From Sulfurospirillum multivorans DSM 12446 (lineage in GTDB: Bacteria > Campylobacterota > Campylobacteria > Campylobacterales > Sulfurospirillaceae): a stretch of 64,000 nucleotides of DNA. The DNA lies in the NCBI RefSeq assembly GCF_000568815.1, contig NZ_CP007201.1:2489654-2553653 (forward strand), read 5' to 3'. This document shows positions 26,425 to 34,477 of this stretch, piece by piece (the stretch's first letter is position 1; every line of letters begins with the position of its first letter). A program made the translations under genes and the position numbers. Under the pieces are notes generated by a model, which searched no databases, was not told where the DNA came from, and saw nothing but the letters and a program-made list of their open reading frames with translations.

Positions 26425-26988
26425 ATGAAAAAAACACTGATACTCTTAGCCCATCCCAATATGGCAGAATCAAACGTCAACAAAGCGTTGATACAGAGCA
26501 TTCAAAACGAACCCAACATCACCGTGCATGACTTGTATGCGACCTATAAAACCGTAGAAGCCATTGATGTCGCGAAAGAGCAAGCCCTTCTTCTTCAGTT
26601 TGACCGCATCGTCTTTCAATTTCCACTCTACTGGTACAGCGCACCTGCCATGTTAAAAGAGTGGCAAGACAAAGTATTAAATTATGGCTTTGCGTATGGA
26701 CCTGAAGGCAGTAAATTAGCAGGCAAAGAGAGCAAGATCATCGTTAGCACAGGCTCACCCGAATACGCTTACCAATCGGGCTTTTACAACAACTTTACCC
26801 TCAGTGAATACCTAAGACCTTTGCAGTCAACGATTCTGTTTACGGGCATGGACTTTAAAGGGATTTTTGCAGCGTATGGGGCGATGAAACTCAGCGCGGA
26901 AGCACTGGAAAAAGATGTGAAAACATACCAAACTGTCCTAAAAACAGATGACTGGAGCAGTTCGCTTTTTAAATTTCTTGCGAGCTAA
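26425..26988 (+). CDS. NAD(P)H:quinone reductase, flavodoxin-like fold (KefF/YwrO/MdaB type)
   Basis: 187 residues. FMN-binding start ILLAHPNMAESNVNKAL, then FQFPLYWYSAPAMLKEWQD and the glycine-rich YGPEGSKLAGKE, all typical of two-electron quinone reductases. It reduces quinones or similar electrophiles in the cytoplasm. AAGGAG precedes the ATG. Divergent HxlR regulator suggests induction by the substrate. A perfect hairpin follows the gene. Confidence 0.88.
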   Translation: MKKTLILLAHPNMAESNVNKALIQSIQNEPNITVHDLYATYKTVEAIDVAKEQALLLQFDRIVFQFPLYWYSAPAMLKEWQDKVLNYGFAYGPEGSKLAGKESKIIVSTGSPEYAYQSGFYNNFTLSEYLRPLQSTILFTGMDFKGIFAAYGAMKLSAEALEKDVKTYQTVLKTDDWSSSLFKFLAS

Positions 26989-26992
26989 CGAA

Positions 26993-27009
26993 GAGGGTTT
27001 TAAACCCTC
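26993..27009. terminator. Bidirectional hairpin between quinone reductase and sensor kinase
   Basis: GAGGGTTTTAAACCCTC is a perfect inverted repeat between two convergent stop codons. There is no long T run, so termination strength is uncertain. Confidence 0.5.
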
Positions 27010-27011
27010 CT

Positions 27012-28715
27012 CTACGCCTGAGGCAGGACGATGCTCATGCACAGCCCGCTTTGTTCATTGCGCGCACTGATGGAGCCTTGCATGTTCTGCTCGATGATCT
27101 GCTTTGCGATGTAAAGCCCCGTTCCACTTCCACTAGCAGGGTCTTTGGTCGTGAAAAACGGATCGAAAAGGTGCGGAAGTTTAGAGGCTTCCACCCCACC
27201 TGCGTTATCCAAAACTTCAATGACAATGCTCTTCTCTTTCACAAAGCCTTTGATCGCAATCGTTCCATGAGCAATTTCGCGCCCTAAAATGGCATCTTTT
27301 GCGTTGTTGATAAGCACCAAAAGCACATGCGAAAACTCTTTTTTAAAGTTATGAATGACGATCTCTTCGGGACACTCTACGGAAAACGTCATGTCTTTAT
27401 TGGCAAGTCCTCCATCGGTGATCTTGATGCTCTCTTCAATCGACTTATGCAGCATAAAGTCCACTTTGGAACCCTCTTGCGTAAAAAAGTCTTTGAACTC
27501 CTCAATCAAAGAAGACATCAATGTAATGTGCTCTCGAAGCTTGATGATCTCCTCTTCAAGCCCCTCTTTCGTCAACTTTTCCATTTTACTCTCTAGGTAG
27601 ATCTTGTTGATCACTACGCTGATGGTATTGAGCGGTTGTCGCCACTGATGCGCGATGCTGCTAAGCATCTCTCCAAGGGCTGCAAACTTGGCTTGTTGAA
27701 ACAGCACTCTGTCTTTGAGCCTGCTTTTGTCAACCTCTTGTGCAACCTTTTGCTCCAAATGGGCATTGAGCTCTTCGAGCTTGTTTTTGGTATCAAAGGA
27801 TTCGCACAGCTCTGTTGCTATGGCTCCGTATTCGTTCTCTTTAAGGAGGTATTTTCGTAAAATCGTTTTGTCTTTGTGTTCAAGTGCCAGCATAATGTCG
27901 CGCAACGGAAGGGAGATAAACTTCATAATCAAAAAGATAAAAATCACCATCATCAAAGCAGTGATTGCAAAACTGAGCTTTAAATCTTGGATGGCGTACT
28001 CATCTAAAAATTTTCCCATCTGATTTTTTGAGCTCAAATAGAGCGTTATCGCAGGTTTTCCGTCTATGCCTAGCAGCGGAAGATCTTGGATGAGCGTGTA
28101 AGGTTCGGCTATTTTTTTACCAAAATTGATCTCAGCGATGCCATAGCTATTGAGTTTTTGCATCCATGCCGCGTCCCATATTTTGGCGATGATCAAGAAG
28201 CCATGCGCAAGATGCGTGGCATCAATGGGGGTACCTAGGTCATGAATGGGAGCGGCAAAAAACTCCACCAGTCCTTCATCTCGCTTAACAAAAAAATGCT
28301 TCATTTCACCATCGCTCAAGGAGAGCTGATCCAATGCAACCAAAGAAGAAATATCCCTTAAAAAAGGTTGGCTGGTTTCGTTGAAAAAAGGAGTTTTCGT
28401 TTGATCAAGGAGAAAAAAACCATCGACATTGAGTTGTGCGATGGCCCCACCAAAGTTTTCTTCAAACCACGCTTCATCACGATTTTTTACGGCATAAATG
28501 ATTGGTTTTGAAAGGGAAATATCCAAGGTTTGTTTGCGATAAGGCTCCGCTTTGTCCAGCATCAGCTGTTTAAAGTTTTCACTCATCTCTTGTGCGTAGT
28601 GTTGGGAGAGCGCTTCAACCTCTTCACGGTCCTCTTTCCAGTTATAAAACTCAAAGGCAATCATCGAGAGCAAAACCAACATGGTTAAGCTAAAAAAGGA
28701 GGCTTTGACGCTCAT
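27012..28715 (-). CDS. Sensor histidine kinase with CHASE4-like periplasmic domain, no adjacent regulator
   Basis: 567 residues. Membrane helix at about 5-23, periplasmic domain of about 220 residues resembling CHASE4 (VDGFFLLDQTKTPFF, FFAAPIHDLGTP), second helix at about 248-268, HAMP-like and coiled-coil linker (LEELNAHLEQKVAQEVDKS), phosphoacceptor in SSIAHQWRQPLNTIS, then ATPase domain (LINNAKDAI, VLDNAGGV, GSGTGLYIAKQIIE). The HQWRQPL box is frequent in this phylum. No response regulator lies next to it, so its partner is elsewhere. AAGGAGC precedes the ATG. Confidence 0.88.
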   Translation of the reverse strand: MSVKASFFSLTMLVLLSMIAFEFYNWKEDREEVEALSQHYAQEMSENFKQLMLDKAEPYRKQTLDISLSKPIIYAVKNRDEAWFEENFGGAIAQLNVDGFFLLDQTKTPFFNETSQPFLRDISSLVALDQLSLSDGEMKHFFVKRDEGLVEFFAAPIHDLGTPIDATHLAHGFLIIAKIWDAAWMQKLNSYGIAEINFGKKIAEPYTLIQDLPLLGIDGKPAITLYLSSKNQMGKFLDEYAIQDLKLSFAITALMMVIFIFLIMKFISLPLRDIMLALEHKDKTILRKYLLKENEYGAIATELCESFDTKNKLEELNAHLEQKVAQEVDKSRLKDRVLFQQAKFAALGEMLSSIAHQWRQPLNTISVVINKIYLESKMEKLTKEGLEEEIIKLREHITLMSSLIEEFKDFFTQEGSKVDFMLHKSIEESIKITDGGLANKDMTFSVECPEEIVIHNFKKEFSHVLLVLINNAKDAILGREIAHGTIAIKGFVKEKSIVIEVLDNAGGVEASKLPHLFDPFFTTKDPASGSGTGLYIAKQIIEQNMQGSISARNEQSGLCMSIVLPQA

Positions 28716-28750
28716 TGACTGCTCCTTGCAGATTGTTTACATGTAAAGAT

Positions 28751-29431
28751 TTAGATCGATTCTGAGTAGGCTTCCCATCCCGCTTTTCGTAGCACACAAG
28801 CAGGGCATTTTCCACAGCCATAACCCCAGTCATGTTTTTCACTATGGTCACCATTATAGCACGTATGCGACTCATCAATAACAAGCCCCAAAACCCCCTC
28901 TTTGTCTGAAAGCGCAAAGGTCTCAGCCTTGGTGAGGTGCATCAAAGGGGAGTGAAAGGTGATGTTCGCTTCGCTGCCCACATTGAGTGCGAGTTCCAGT
29001 GCCTTAACAAAGGGTTCCCTGCAATCAGGATACCCAGAATAATCGGTCTGATTGACCCCAATGATGATATGTTTTATCCCTTGCTTTTGCGCAAACGCGT
29101 GTGCGAGGGTAAAAAAGATCGCGTTGCGATTGGGAACAAAGGAAGCGGGAAGATTGGTGTGGGTTTTATGGTGTGCGCCAATGTCTTGCGTTCCATCGAT
29201 CAAGGCGGAGTCATTGAGCTGTGAAAAGGCATCTAAACTTAAAAGAGTATTCTTTACATGTAAAGCCTTGGCGATCTTTTCCGCCTGCGCGATCTCCACA
29301 CGATGCTTTTGCCCGTAATCAAACGTAATGCTCTCAACACTATCAAAACGGTTCTTCGCCCAACCAAGACAGGTCGTACTGTCTTGTCCACCACTAAACA
29401 CCACTAGCGCTTTGGAAGCAATTTTAGCCAT
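28751..29431 (-). CDS. queC: 7-cyano-7-deazaguanine synthase QueC
   Basis: 226 residues. ATP-dependent conversion of 7-carboxy-7-deazaguanine to preQ0 in queuosine synthesis. ATP-pyrophosphatase loop FSGGQDSTTC, VPNRNAIF, GVNQTDYSGYPDCR, and four Cys for zinc near the C-terminus (HTCYNGD, GCGKCPACVLR). Starts where queE ends (one-base overlap), so the two are coupled. A palindrome at 29254 encodes ALHVKN. Confidence 0.96.
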   Translation of the reverse strand: MAKIASKALVVFSGGQDSTTCLGWAKNRFDSVESITFDYGQKHRVEIAQAEKIAKALHVKNTLLSLDAFSQLNDSALIDGTQDIGAHHKTHTNLPASFVPNRNAIFFTLAHAFAQKQGIKHIIIGVNQTDYSGYPDCREPFVKALELALNVGSEANITFHSPLMHLTKAETFALSDKEGVLGLVIDESHTCYNGDHSEKHDWGYGCGKCPACVLRKAGWEAYSESI

Positions 29432-30009
29432 TACTCGACTCCTAAAAACTTGTGCAACTGCACACTTAAGATAAATTGTGGATGCGCTTTGACAAACTCC
29501 ACACAGAAATTCACATTCTCTTTATTGGGCCGATCGGTCTCATTTTGAGGTTGAATAAAAATGGGTTTGTAGCTTTTAAACGCCAGTATCTTCTCAACGT
29601 CGGACTCTTTGCTCACCACAAATTTGACCTCATCGTAGCCATATTTTTCGATCAAATCCCAATTTTTTGGGCTGTACGTCACCCAGTTCGCATTGGAAAT
29701 GTTTGAGAAATTATACCCATTGGTCTCCACCGCCACCGAGTACATGTACGCTTGCAAATACTCAATAAAGCCATTGAGATTGTAAATCGTAGGTTCCCCT
29801 CCCGTGATGATCACATGCATCGAAGGATACACCTTGATGCGCTCCAAAACCTCATCAAAACTGAGGCTTGCATACTCACCTTTATGCAACAGTTCATCGC
29901 AGAAACTACAGGCGAGATTGCACCCATGCAGACGAATAAAAATGGAAGGAACCCCGACCTGCGTGCCTTCGCCTTGAATAGAATAAAATATTTCGACAAT
30001 TTTTAACAT
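29431..30009 (-). CDS. queE: 7-carboxy-7-deazaguanine synthase QueE (radical SAM)
   Basis: 192 residues. Makes 7-carboxy-7-deazaguanine from carboxytetrahydropterin. EIFYSIQGEGTQVGVPSIFI and the cluster-binding CNLACSFCD (Cys spacing 3 and 2) mark a QueE; VITGGEPTI is the SAM-binding GGE motif. The open frame begins 20 codons earlier, at 30069, but the ATG at 30009 has AAGAAGAG upstream and gives the family start MLKIVEIFYS. Divergent from queD. Confidence 0.93.
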   Translation of the reverse strand: MLKIVEIFYSIQGEGTQVGVPSIFIRLHGCNLACSFCDELLHKGEYASLSFDEVLERIKVYPSMHVIITGGEPTIYNLNGFIEYLQAYMYSVAVETNGYNFSNISNANWVTYSPKNWDLIEKYGYDEVKFVVSKESDVEKILAFKSYKPIFIQPQNETDRPNKENVNFCVEFVKAHPQFILSVQLHKFLGVE

Positions 30010-30128
30010 ATCGCTCTTCTTATATATGATTGTTTTATCATAATATAGTTTCACTAAAAAAGACGTCAAGAATTTTTTTTATATCTCTTTTTGGGTATCA
30101 TTAAAATATAAAAAGATAAGGTATGTAA

Positions 30129-30671
30129 ATGATTTGGCAAATAAGTAAAGAGTTCGATTTTTGTTATGGGCACCGTGTTTGGTCGCAGCAGCTGGACAGT
30201 GAATTTTCGCTCACGGGCTGTTTGGCGTGTCGTCATTTGCACGGGCATCAGGGCAAAGTCATCGTCTATCTTCAAAGTTCACAGCTCAAAGATGGTATGG
30301 TCACGGACTTTCATCATCTTAACTGGTTTAAGCAGTTTTTAGACACGACGCTCGATCATAAATTTATCATCGATATTCACGATCCGCTTTTTGAGACTTT
30401 GCTTCCGCATTTTGCCGATAAAGCCCATCTTATCGAAAATGAAGCAGGCTATAAAATCCCCGATCTTAACCGTGTAAAAGACGAACCTAGCCATATTCTT
30501 GAGATGTACGATGGCTACATTATCGTTGATTTTGTGCCCACGAGTGAAAATATCTCGACATGGTTACTTGAGATCATTGCGAAAAAGATGAGTCGTTTGG
30601 GAGTGGAAGTATCACACGTGGAGTTTTTAGAAACGCCTAAAAGCAGAAGTATCGTTTACAATAAACAGTAG
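30129..30671 (+). CDS. queD: 6-carboxytetrahydropterin synthase QueD
   Basis: 180 residues. Zinc enzyme of the PTPS/QueD fold for the first deazapurine step: zinc ligands in FCYGHRVW and HLHGHQGKV, the catalytic Cys in GCLACRHLHGH, VTDFHHLN and LDHKFI. It is longer than the 120-residue E. coli enzyme because of an insert around residues 95-120, as in other members of this phylum. Divergent from queE-queC, together supplying preQ0. Confidence 0.92.
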   Translation: MIWQISKEFDFCYGHRVWSQQLDSEFSLTGCLACRHLHGHQGKVIVYLQSSQLKDGMVTDFHHLNWFKQFLDTTLDHKFIIDIHDPLFETLLPHFADKAHLIENEAGYKIPDLNRVKDEPSHILEMYDGYIIVDFVPTSENISTWLLEIIAKKMSRLGVEVSHVEFLETPKSRSIVYNKQ

Positions 30672-30690
30672 GAAAATCCTACCGTTTATT
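30660..30690. terminator. Bidirectional terminator between queD and the dUTPase gene
   Basis: AATAAACAGTAGGA and TCCTACCGTTTATT form a 14-bp stem with one mismatch and a three-base loop. The flanks AAT and ATT reinforce it in both directions. It overlaps both stop codons. Confidence 0.75.
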
Positions 30691-31387
30691 ACGCCTTGGG
30701 ATAGGCTTTTTCGAGCTTTTTATAGAGTGCATCCACCGTTGGAGCCGCTTCACCTTGCAAAAATGAAAGCATCACTTCGTTGTCCTCTTTGCCATTCCAC
30801 ACTTTGATGTAGTGACCCTCTTTGTAGCCATGATCTTGTCTGAACTGGTTCAGAACATTTTTTGCCACGTAGAATTTGTACAGTACTTTGAGGTTGATGC
30901 CACACTTGCGAGACAAGGTAAAATACTCACGAAGCAGACCATCAAACAGATCAATCTCAAAGCCTGTGGTATCGTGAATGATACTCTCAATGTCGTTAAT
31001 GAGCTCCATCATATCCGCAGAACCAATAGAGAGTGGCTCTTTGGTAAAGGCTTCAAAACCTTGAACATCCAGCACGTCCAAGACAAGTTTGTCCAGATCG
31101 CCTCTGCTGTTGGTTTTGTAATCTTCCAAAAGTAAACTCATAATAAAATGCCAAATATCAACGATCTCAACCGTGACATTGTCCCAGTCGGTCGGTTTAT
31201 TAATATTTTTCCAATGTTTCCAACTAAAGCTATCGATGAGCTCCGCGCACTCCATATAAATGCAACGTTTCCAGTTAATCATACGGTTGTTTTTGGTGTA
31301 CCCATTTTCCCAGCCGATGCCGTTGGTTTCATCGTTCAGCTTTTGCTGAAGGGAGAACATTTGGGTTAAATAATCTTTGCTTGTCAT
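30689..31387 (-). CDS. dut: Dimeric dUTPase (all-alpha NTP pyrophosphatase)
   Basis: 232 residues. Hydrolyses dUTP to dUMP, keeping uracil out of DNA. The metal-binding helices are visible as YMECAELIDSFSWKHW (ExxxE) and VEIVDIWHF (ExxD), the pattern of the Campylobacter-type dimeric dUTPase, unrelated to trimeric Dut. AGAAGGAAA precedes the ATG. Lies 22 bp downstream of the patatin gene on the same strand. Confidence 0.92.
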   Translation of the reverse strand: MTSKDYLTQMFSLQQKLNDETNGIGWENGYTKNNRMINWKRCIYMECAELIDSFSWKHWKNINKPTDWDNVTVEIVDIWHFIMSLLLEDYKTNSRGDLDKLVLDVLDVQGFEAFTKEPLSIGSADMMELINDIESIIHDTTGFEIDLFDGLLREYFTLSRKCGINLKVLYKFYVAKNVLNQFRQDHGYKEGHYIKVWNGKEDNEVMLSFLQGEAAPTVDALYKKLEKAYPKA

Positions 31388-31409
31388 ACTATTTCCTTCT
31401 CTTAAAACG

Positions 31410-32183
31410 CTAGATTATACTTTGTTGCTCCATAAATGTCAAAATGGATTCGCTCCCTCTACGGTATCCAAGCTCAAAACAGCGCATTATTTCACCAAAA
31501 GTAAACAATCCAAAAGAGGAGAGATCGGGATCGGTAATGTAAAGATCGCTTTTAGCGATTTGTGACTGTGAAGAGGCGATAAACAAAAGATAAAGCGCAC
31601 GTTTGATGACGGAGGTTAAGTCATGTTTTTGCTTTACATGTAACGGGTGAAGATTCACACTCACCACAGGGTAGGGAAACTCCAACAGAGGTGATACCGG
31701 AAGATTGTCCATAAATCCTCCATCAATGAGGAGGTAATTTTCATACACAATGGGGCGAAAAACAGGAATGAGCGCTGAGCTTGCAATGGCAAGTTTGACC
31801 GTATCGCCCTCACTAAAACGCACAATCTCGCCGCTGAGCAGATCGACGCAGGTGATAAACGTGGGGATTTTCATCGCCTCCAAGCGCGCGATGGGGGCAA
31901 TATCTCGCAAAACGGCCGCTTTTTCATTGATCCGCAACAGCCCTTTTTTGAAGTAATTAAACCCAAAGGCTTTTTGGAACGCTTTACTTTGAAAGATACG
32001 CACCATATCGAATGCACTGACACCCGAGCCCACACCTGTGGCGATTACAGCACCAATGCTGGTTCCTGAAATCGCACCAATTTCAACCCCATTTTTCTCC
32101 ATCGCCGCAATGACACCCAGATGAAACGCCCCTCTGGCGGCACCACCTGAAAGCGCCAGCGAAATTTTCAATGTCCTAGCCAT
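31410..32183 (-). CDS. Patatin-like phospholipase (RssA/YchK type)
   Basis: 257 residues. Catalytic dyad Ser in GTSIGAV and Asp in LIDGGFMDN, with the oxyanion loop SGGAARGAFHLGV at the N-terminus: a complete patatin lipase. It probably releases fatty acids from phospholipids at the inner membrane. It overlaps the phosphoesterase gene by 16 bp, so both are translated from the operon headed by the phoH-like gene, whose promoter has a Pho-type operator. A palindrome at 31634 encodes PLHVKQ. Confidence 0.9.
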   Translation of the reverse strand: MARTLKISLALSGGAARGAFHLGVIAAMEKNGVEIGAISGTSIGAVIATGVGSGVSAFDMVRIFQSKAFQKAFGFNYFKKGLLRINEKAAVLRDIAPIARLEAMKIPTFITCVDLLSGEIVRFSEGDTVKLAIASSALIPVFRPIVYENYLLIDGGFMDNLPVSPLLEFPYPVVSVNLHPLHVKQKHDLTSVIKRALYLLFIASSQSQIAKSDLYITDPDLSSFGLFTFGEIMRCFELGYRRGSESILTFMEQQSII

Positions 32184-32941
32184 CGTATAATCCTAAATTC
32201 ACCCTCGTAGGTTTCAACAATCGCCGTACACGACTCGACCCAATCCCCGCAGTTCAGGTACTTGATGCCATCAATTTCCCGTATCTCTGCTTTGTGAATA
32301 TGCCCGCAAATGACCCCATCAAAGTGGTGACGCTTGGCATGTTCGCTCAAAATCGACTCAAAATCGGTAATAAACGAAACCGAGCTTTTCACGTGATCTT
32401 TGACGTATTTAGAGAGTGACCAGTGGCTTTGGTAGCGCAGTGTTTTACGCCACCAGTTGAGGATTTGGTTGACATTCAGCAAAAGGTCATACCCCATGTC
32501 GCCCAAAACAGCGAGCCACCGTTTGGTCATTGTGACTGAGTCAAAAAAATCACCGTGCGTGATGTAGAAACGCTCATGGTTCAAACTCACATACTCACAC
32601 TCATCAACTACGATGAGCGAATCGCCCAAACCCAGTGGCAAAAATGAGCGTAAAAAGTCATCATGGTTTCCTGTGATGTAAAAGACATTGGTGCCTTTTC
32701 GGGCTTTCCTGAGCACTTTTTGGATCACGTCGGAGTGCGACTGCGCCCATTTGAGTTTGCGTTTCATCGCCCAGCCATCGATGACATCACCGACCAAATA
32801 GAGATTTTCACACTGCGTTCTTCGTAAAAACTCCAAAAGCTCATGCGCTTGTGAAAAACGTGTGCCCAAGTGAAGATCGGAGATAAAAATCGAACGAAAA
32901 GCCATCACATCGTCTTCATGGGCAAACGAATATTTCGTCAT
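32168..32941 (-). CDS. Calcineurin-like phosphoesterase, PlcP (phospholipase C) / LpxH-like
   Basis: 257 residues. Metal-site motifs in order: SDLHLG (21-26), GDVIDGW (51-57), GNHDD (91-95), HGD (129-131), GHIH (213-216). Often annotated as UDP-2,3-diacylglucosamine diphosphatase. However, the pattern RKARKGTNVFYITGNHDDFL and the ending LNCGDWVESCTAIVE are, as I recall the family, those of PlcP, a phospholipase C that strips head groups from phospholipids under phosphate limitation in Sinorhizobium. Its place between phoH-like and patatin genes under a Pho-type promoter supports PlcP. Its start ATGA overlaps the phoH-like stop. LpxH function is not excluded. Confidence 0.8.
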   Translation of the reverse strand: MTKYSFAHEDDVMAFRSIFISDLHLGTRFSQAHELLEFLRRTQCENLYLVGDVIDGWAMKRKLKWAQSHSDVIQKVLRKARKGTNVFYITGNHDDFLRSFLPLGLGDSLIVVDECEYVSLNHERFYITHGDFFDSVTMTKRWLAVLGDMGYDLLLNVNQILNWWRKTLRYQSHWSLSKYVKDHVKSSVSFITDFESILSEHAKRHHFDGVICGHIHKAEIREIDGIKYLNCGDWVESCTAIVETYEGEFRIIRWLGH

Positions 32942-34335
32942 TTGTGTGTGTCGCCATCCCCAAAAATTTCATCGGCAAAGTGTGAAAACTTACCGCGTAC
33001 CGACTTGTCAAGCTCAATCGCAAAGAGTGAGATGTGCGTCTGCTCTTTTTTGGTTTGCTTAAGAAGCGAAGTCAAACCGTTGTTAAAGCGGTTGAGGTAC
33101 ATGTTATCAATTTGGCGGTTTGAGCCGATCACAATCGCTTTACAGTTATTATCCAAACGCGATAAAATCAGCTGTGTCGTGTTATTCGAGCTGTTTTGCC
33201 ACTCATCTAAGATGACGATGGCATTACTGAGCGTTCGTCCCCTCGCCTCACCTGGCCAGAGTTTTTCGATGTTGTACTTGGTGATGAGCTCTTGCACTTT
33301 TTTCTCGATTGCCACTTGCGGTTCTTGCGTGTTATCACGTTTTTTGATGCGCTTTTTGGCGATAAATTCAAGCGTGTCATACAGCGCCATATTGTAAATT
33401 CTAAATTTTTCATCATTGCCTGAGAGATAACCGACATCCGCCCCTTTATCAACACTTTCGATGGAGTTTCGCACGTAGACAATCTTCTCGTAACTGCCTT
33501 TGGTCACCAAACGCATCGCCGCAACAAACGCCATCAAGGTTTTTCCACTTCCTGCGCGTGCGTCGATGACGTGAATGTCGTACATATTGGAAAGAAGCGC
33601 TTTCATAAAGAATTTTTGTTTGAGATTGATGGGTTTAATCTCCAAGCCTCTAAAATCAAGCTCTTCGCTGAGCATGTGAATGATGCCACCCGGAGAGATA
33701 ATCGCATGATCCGAATTGCCATCCGAACTGATAAATTCATAGCAGTAGTTTCCACTTTTGTACTCAGGGTCGTACTCGCTAATCAGCTTTTTATCGAGGG
33801 TATTAAACAGTGCTGAGTCAACAGGAAGCTGTTTGACAAACTGAAACTCAGGTACGTCGCTTCGATCTTCACGCAAGGACTCGACCGTGACATTGTAGAA
33901 AAGTCCAAACATACGCGCATACACATCTAAAGAGAGAAAAATAACTTTGTAATCAGGGTAGTATTCTTGTGCACCTGAAGCGACTTCAAGGATGCGTTTG
34001 TCATTAGATTCGTTGATAAATTGCGAGTCTATGTCTGAGGTGTAGTGCGTCTTAGAGAAAAGATGGATCGCCGTGTTCTCTTCATAGCGCATCTTGACAA
34101 CGCGATATGGCTCCCCACTGTCGACTTCGACTACGGTACATGACGCCAGCATTCTGGCAAAACTTCTGGCTTGATAACCTAGTTCCGTGAAGTTCTTTTT
34201 AAAATCTTCCAGCTCAATGAGCACCGTTTCAGGAATAACAATGATGTTGTTTCCACCATCACACAACTCTTTGATAAAATTGGTATTGTGCAAGATGATG
34301 TTGGTATCGAGCACATAAACTTTGTTGACTGACAT
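32938..34335 (-). CDS. PhoH-like ATPase with N-terminal PIN domain (PhoH2/YlaK type)
   Basis: 465 residues. PIN ribonuclease domain at about 1-140 (VLDTNIILH, with Asp at the active site, and later NDKRILEVA), then the PhoH helicase-like ATPase domain with Walker A DARAGSGKTLMA and Walker B NAIVILDEWQN. PhoH2 proteins are RNA helicase/RNases. The open frame runs to 34371, but AAAGGAAG before the ATG at 34335 and the family N-terminus favour 34335. The Pho-type operator directly upstream makes it the head of a phosphate-responsive operon with the PlcP-like and patatin genes. Confidence 0.9.
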   Translation of the reverse strand: MSVNKVYVLDTNIILHNTNFIKELCDGGNNIIVIPETVLIELEDFKKNFTELGYQARSFARMLASCTVVEVDSGEPYRVVKMRYEENTAIHLFSKTHYTSDIDSQFINESNDKRILEVASGAQEYYPDYKVIFLSLDVYARMFGLFYNVTVESLREDRSDVPEFQFVKQLPVDSALFNTLDKKLISEYDPEYKSGNYCYEFISSDGNSDHAIISPGGIIHMLSEELDFRGLEIKPINLKQKFFMKALLSNMYDIHVIDARAGSGKTLMAFVAAMRLVTKGSYEKIVYVRNSIESVDKGADVGYLSGNDEKFRIYNMALYDTLEFIAKKRIKKRDNTQEPQVAIEKKVQELITKYNIEKLWPGEARGRTLSNAIVILDEWQNSSNNTTQLILSRLDNNCKAIVIGSNRQIDNMYLNRFNNGLTSLLKQTKKEQTHISLFAIELDKSVRGKFSHFADEIFGDGDTHK

Positions 34336-34356
34336 CCCACTTCCTTTCATCCCATG

Positions 34357-34388
34357 ATTGTAATAAAACATTATATCAACTTGGTAAC
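34357..34388 (-). promoter_or_regulatory. Pho-type operator and promoter of the phoH-like operon
   Basis: Read on the minus strand: GTTACCAAGTT (34388-34378), then a weaker second repeat GATATAATGTT (34377-34367), TTAT, -10 TACAAT (34362-34357). The first repeat and the distance to the -10 equal those before pstS. The weaker second half suggests lower affinity or later induction. Confidence 0.7.
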
Positions 34389-34465
34389 AAAAAGATTGAT
34401 CTTTTCTTGCACATATCTTTACATGTAACGCGTTTCATACTCTGTTAGAAGCGTTGTTTTTTGAG

Positions 34466-34471
34466 TATACT
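34466..34471 (+). promoter_or_regulatory. -10 element placed for a leaderless araC-type mRNA
   Basis: TATACT ends 6 bp before the ATG at 34478, so transcription would start at or next to the A of the start codon. There is no Shine-Dalgarno sequence before this ATG. The same 6-bp gap is seen before the OppA-like gene at 58887. Confidence 0.45.
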
Positions 34472-34477
34472 TTTGCC

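Noticed and set aside
29741-29752. Near-palindromes TACATGTAC at about 29743 and GTACATGTAA at about 19064
   Set aside because: They miss one or both flanking bases of the 10-mer, so I left them out of the count of 38.
30010-30128. preQ1 riboswitch between queE and queD
   Set aside because: I looked for the preQ1-I pattern (stem-loop plus A-rich tail with CUAAGGA) and found only AT-rich promoter sequence.
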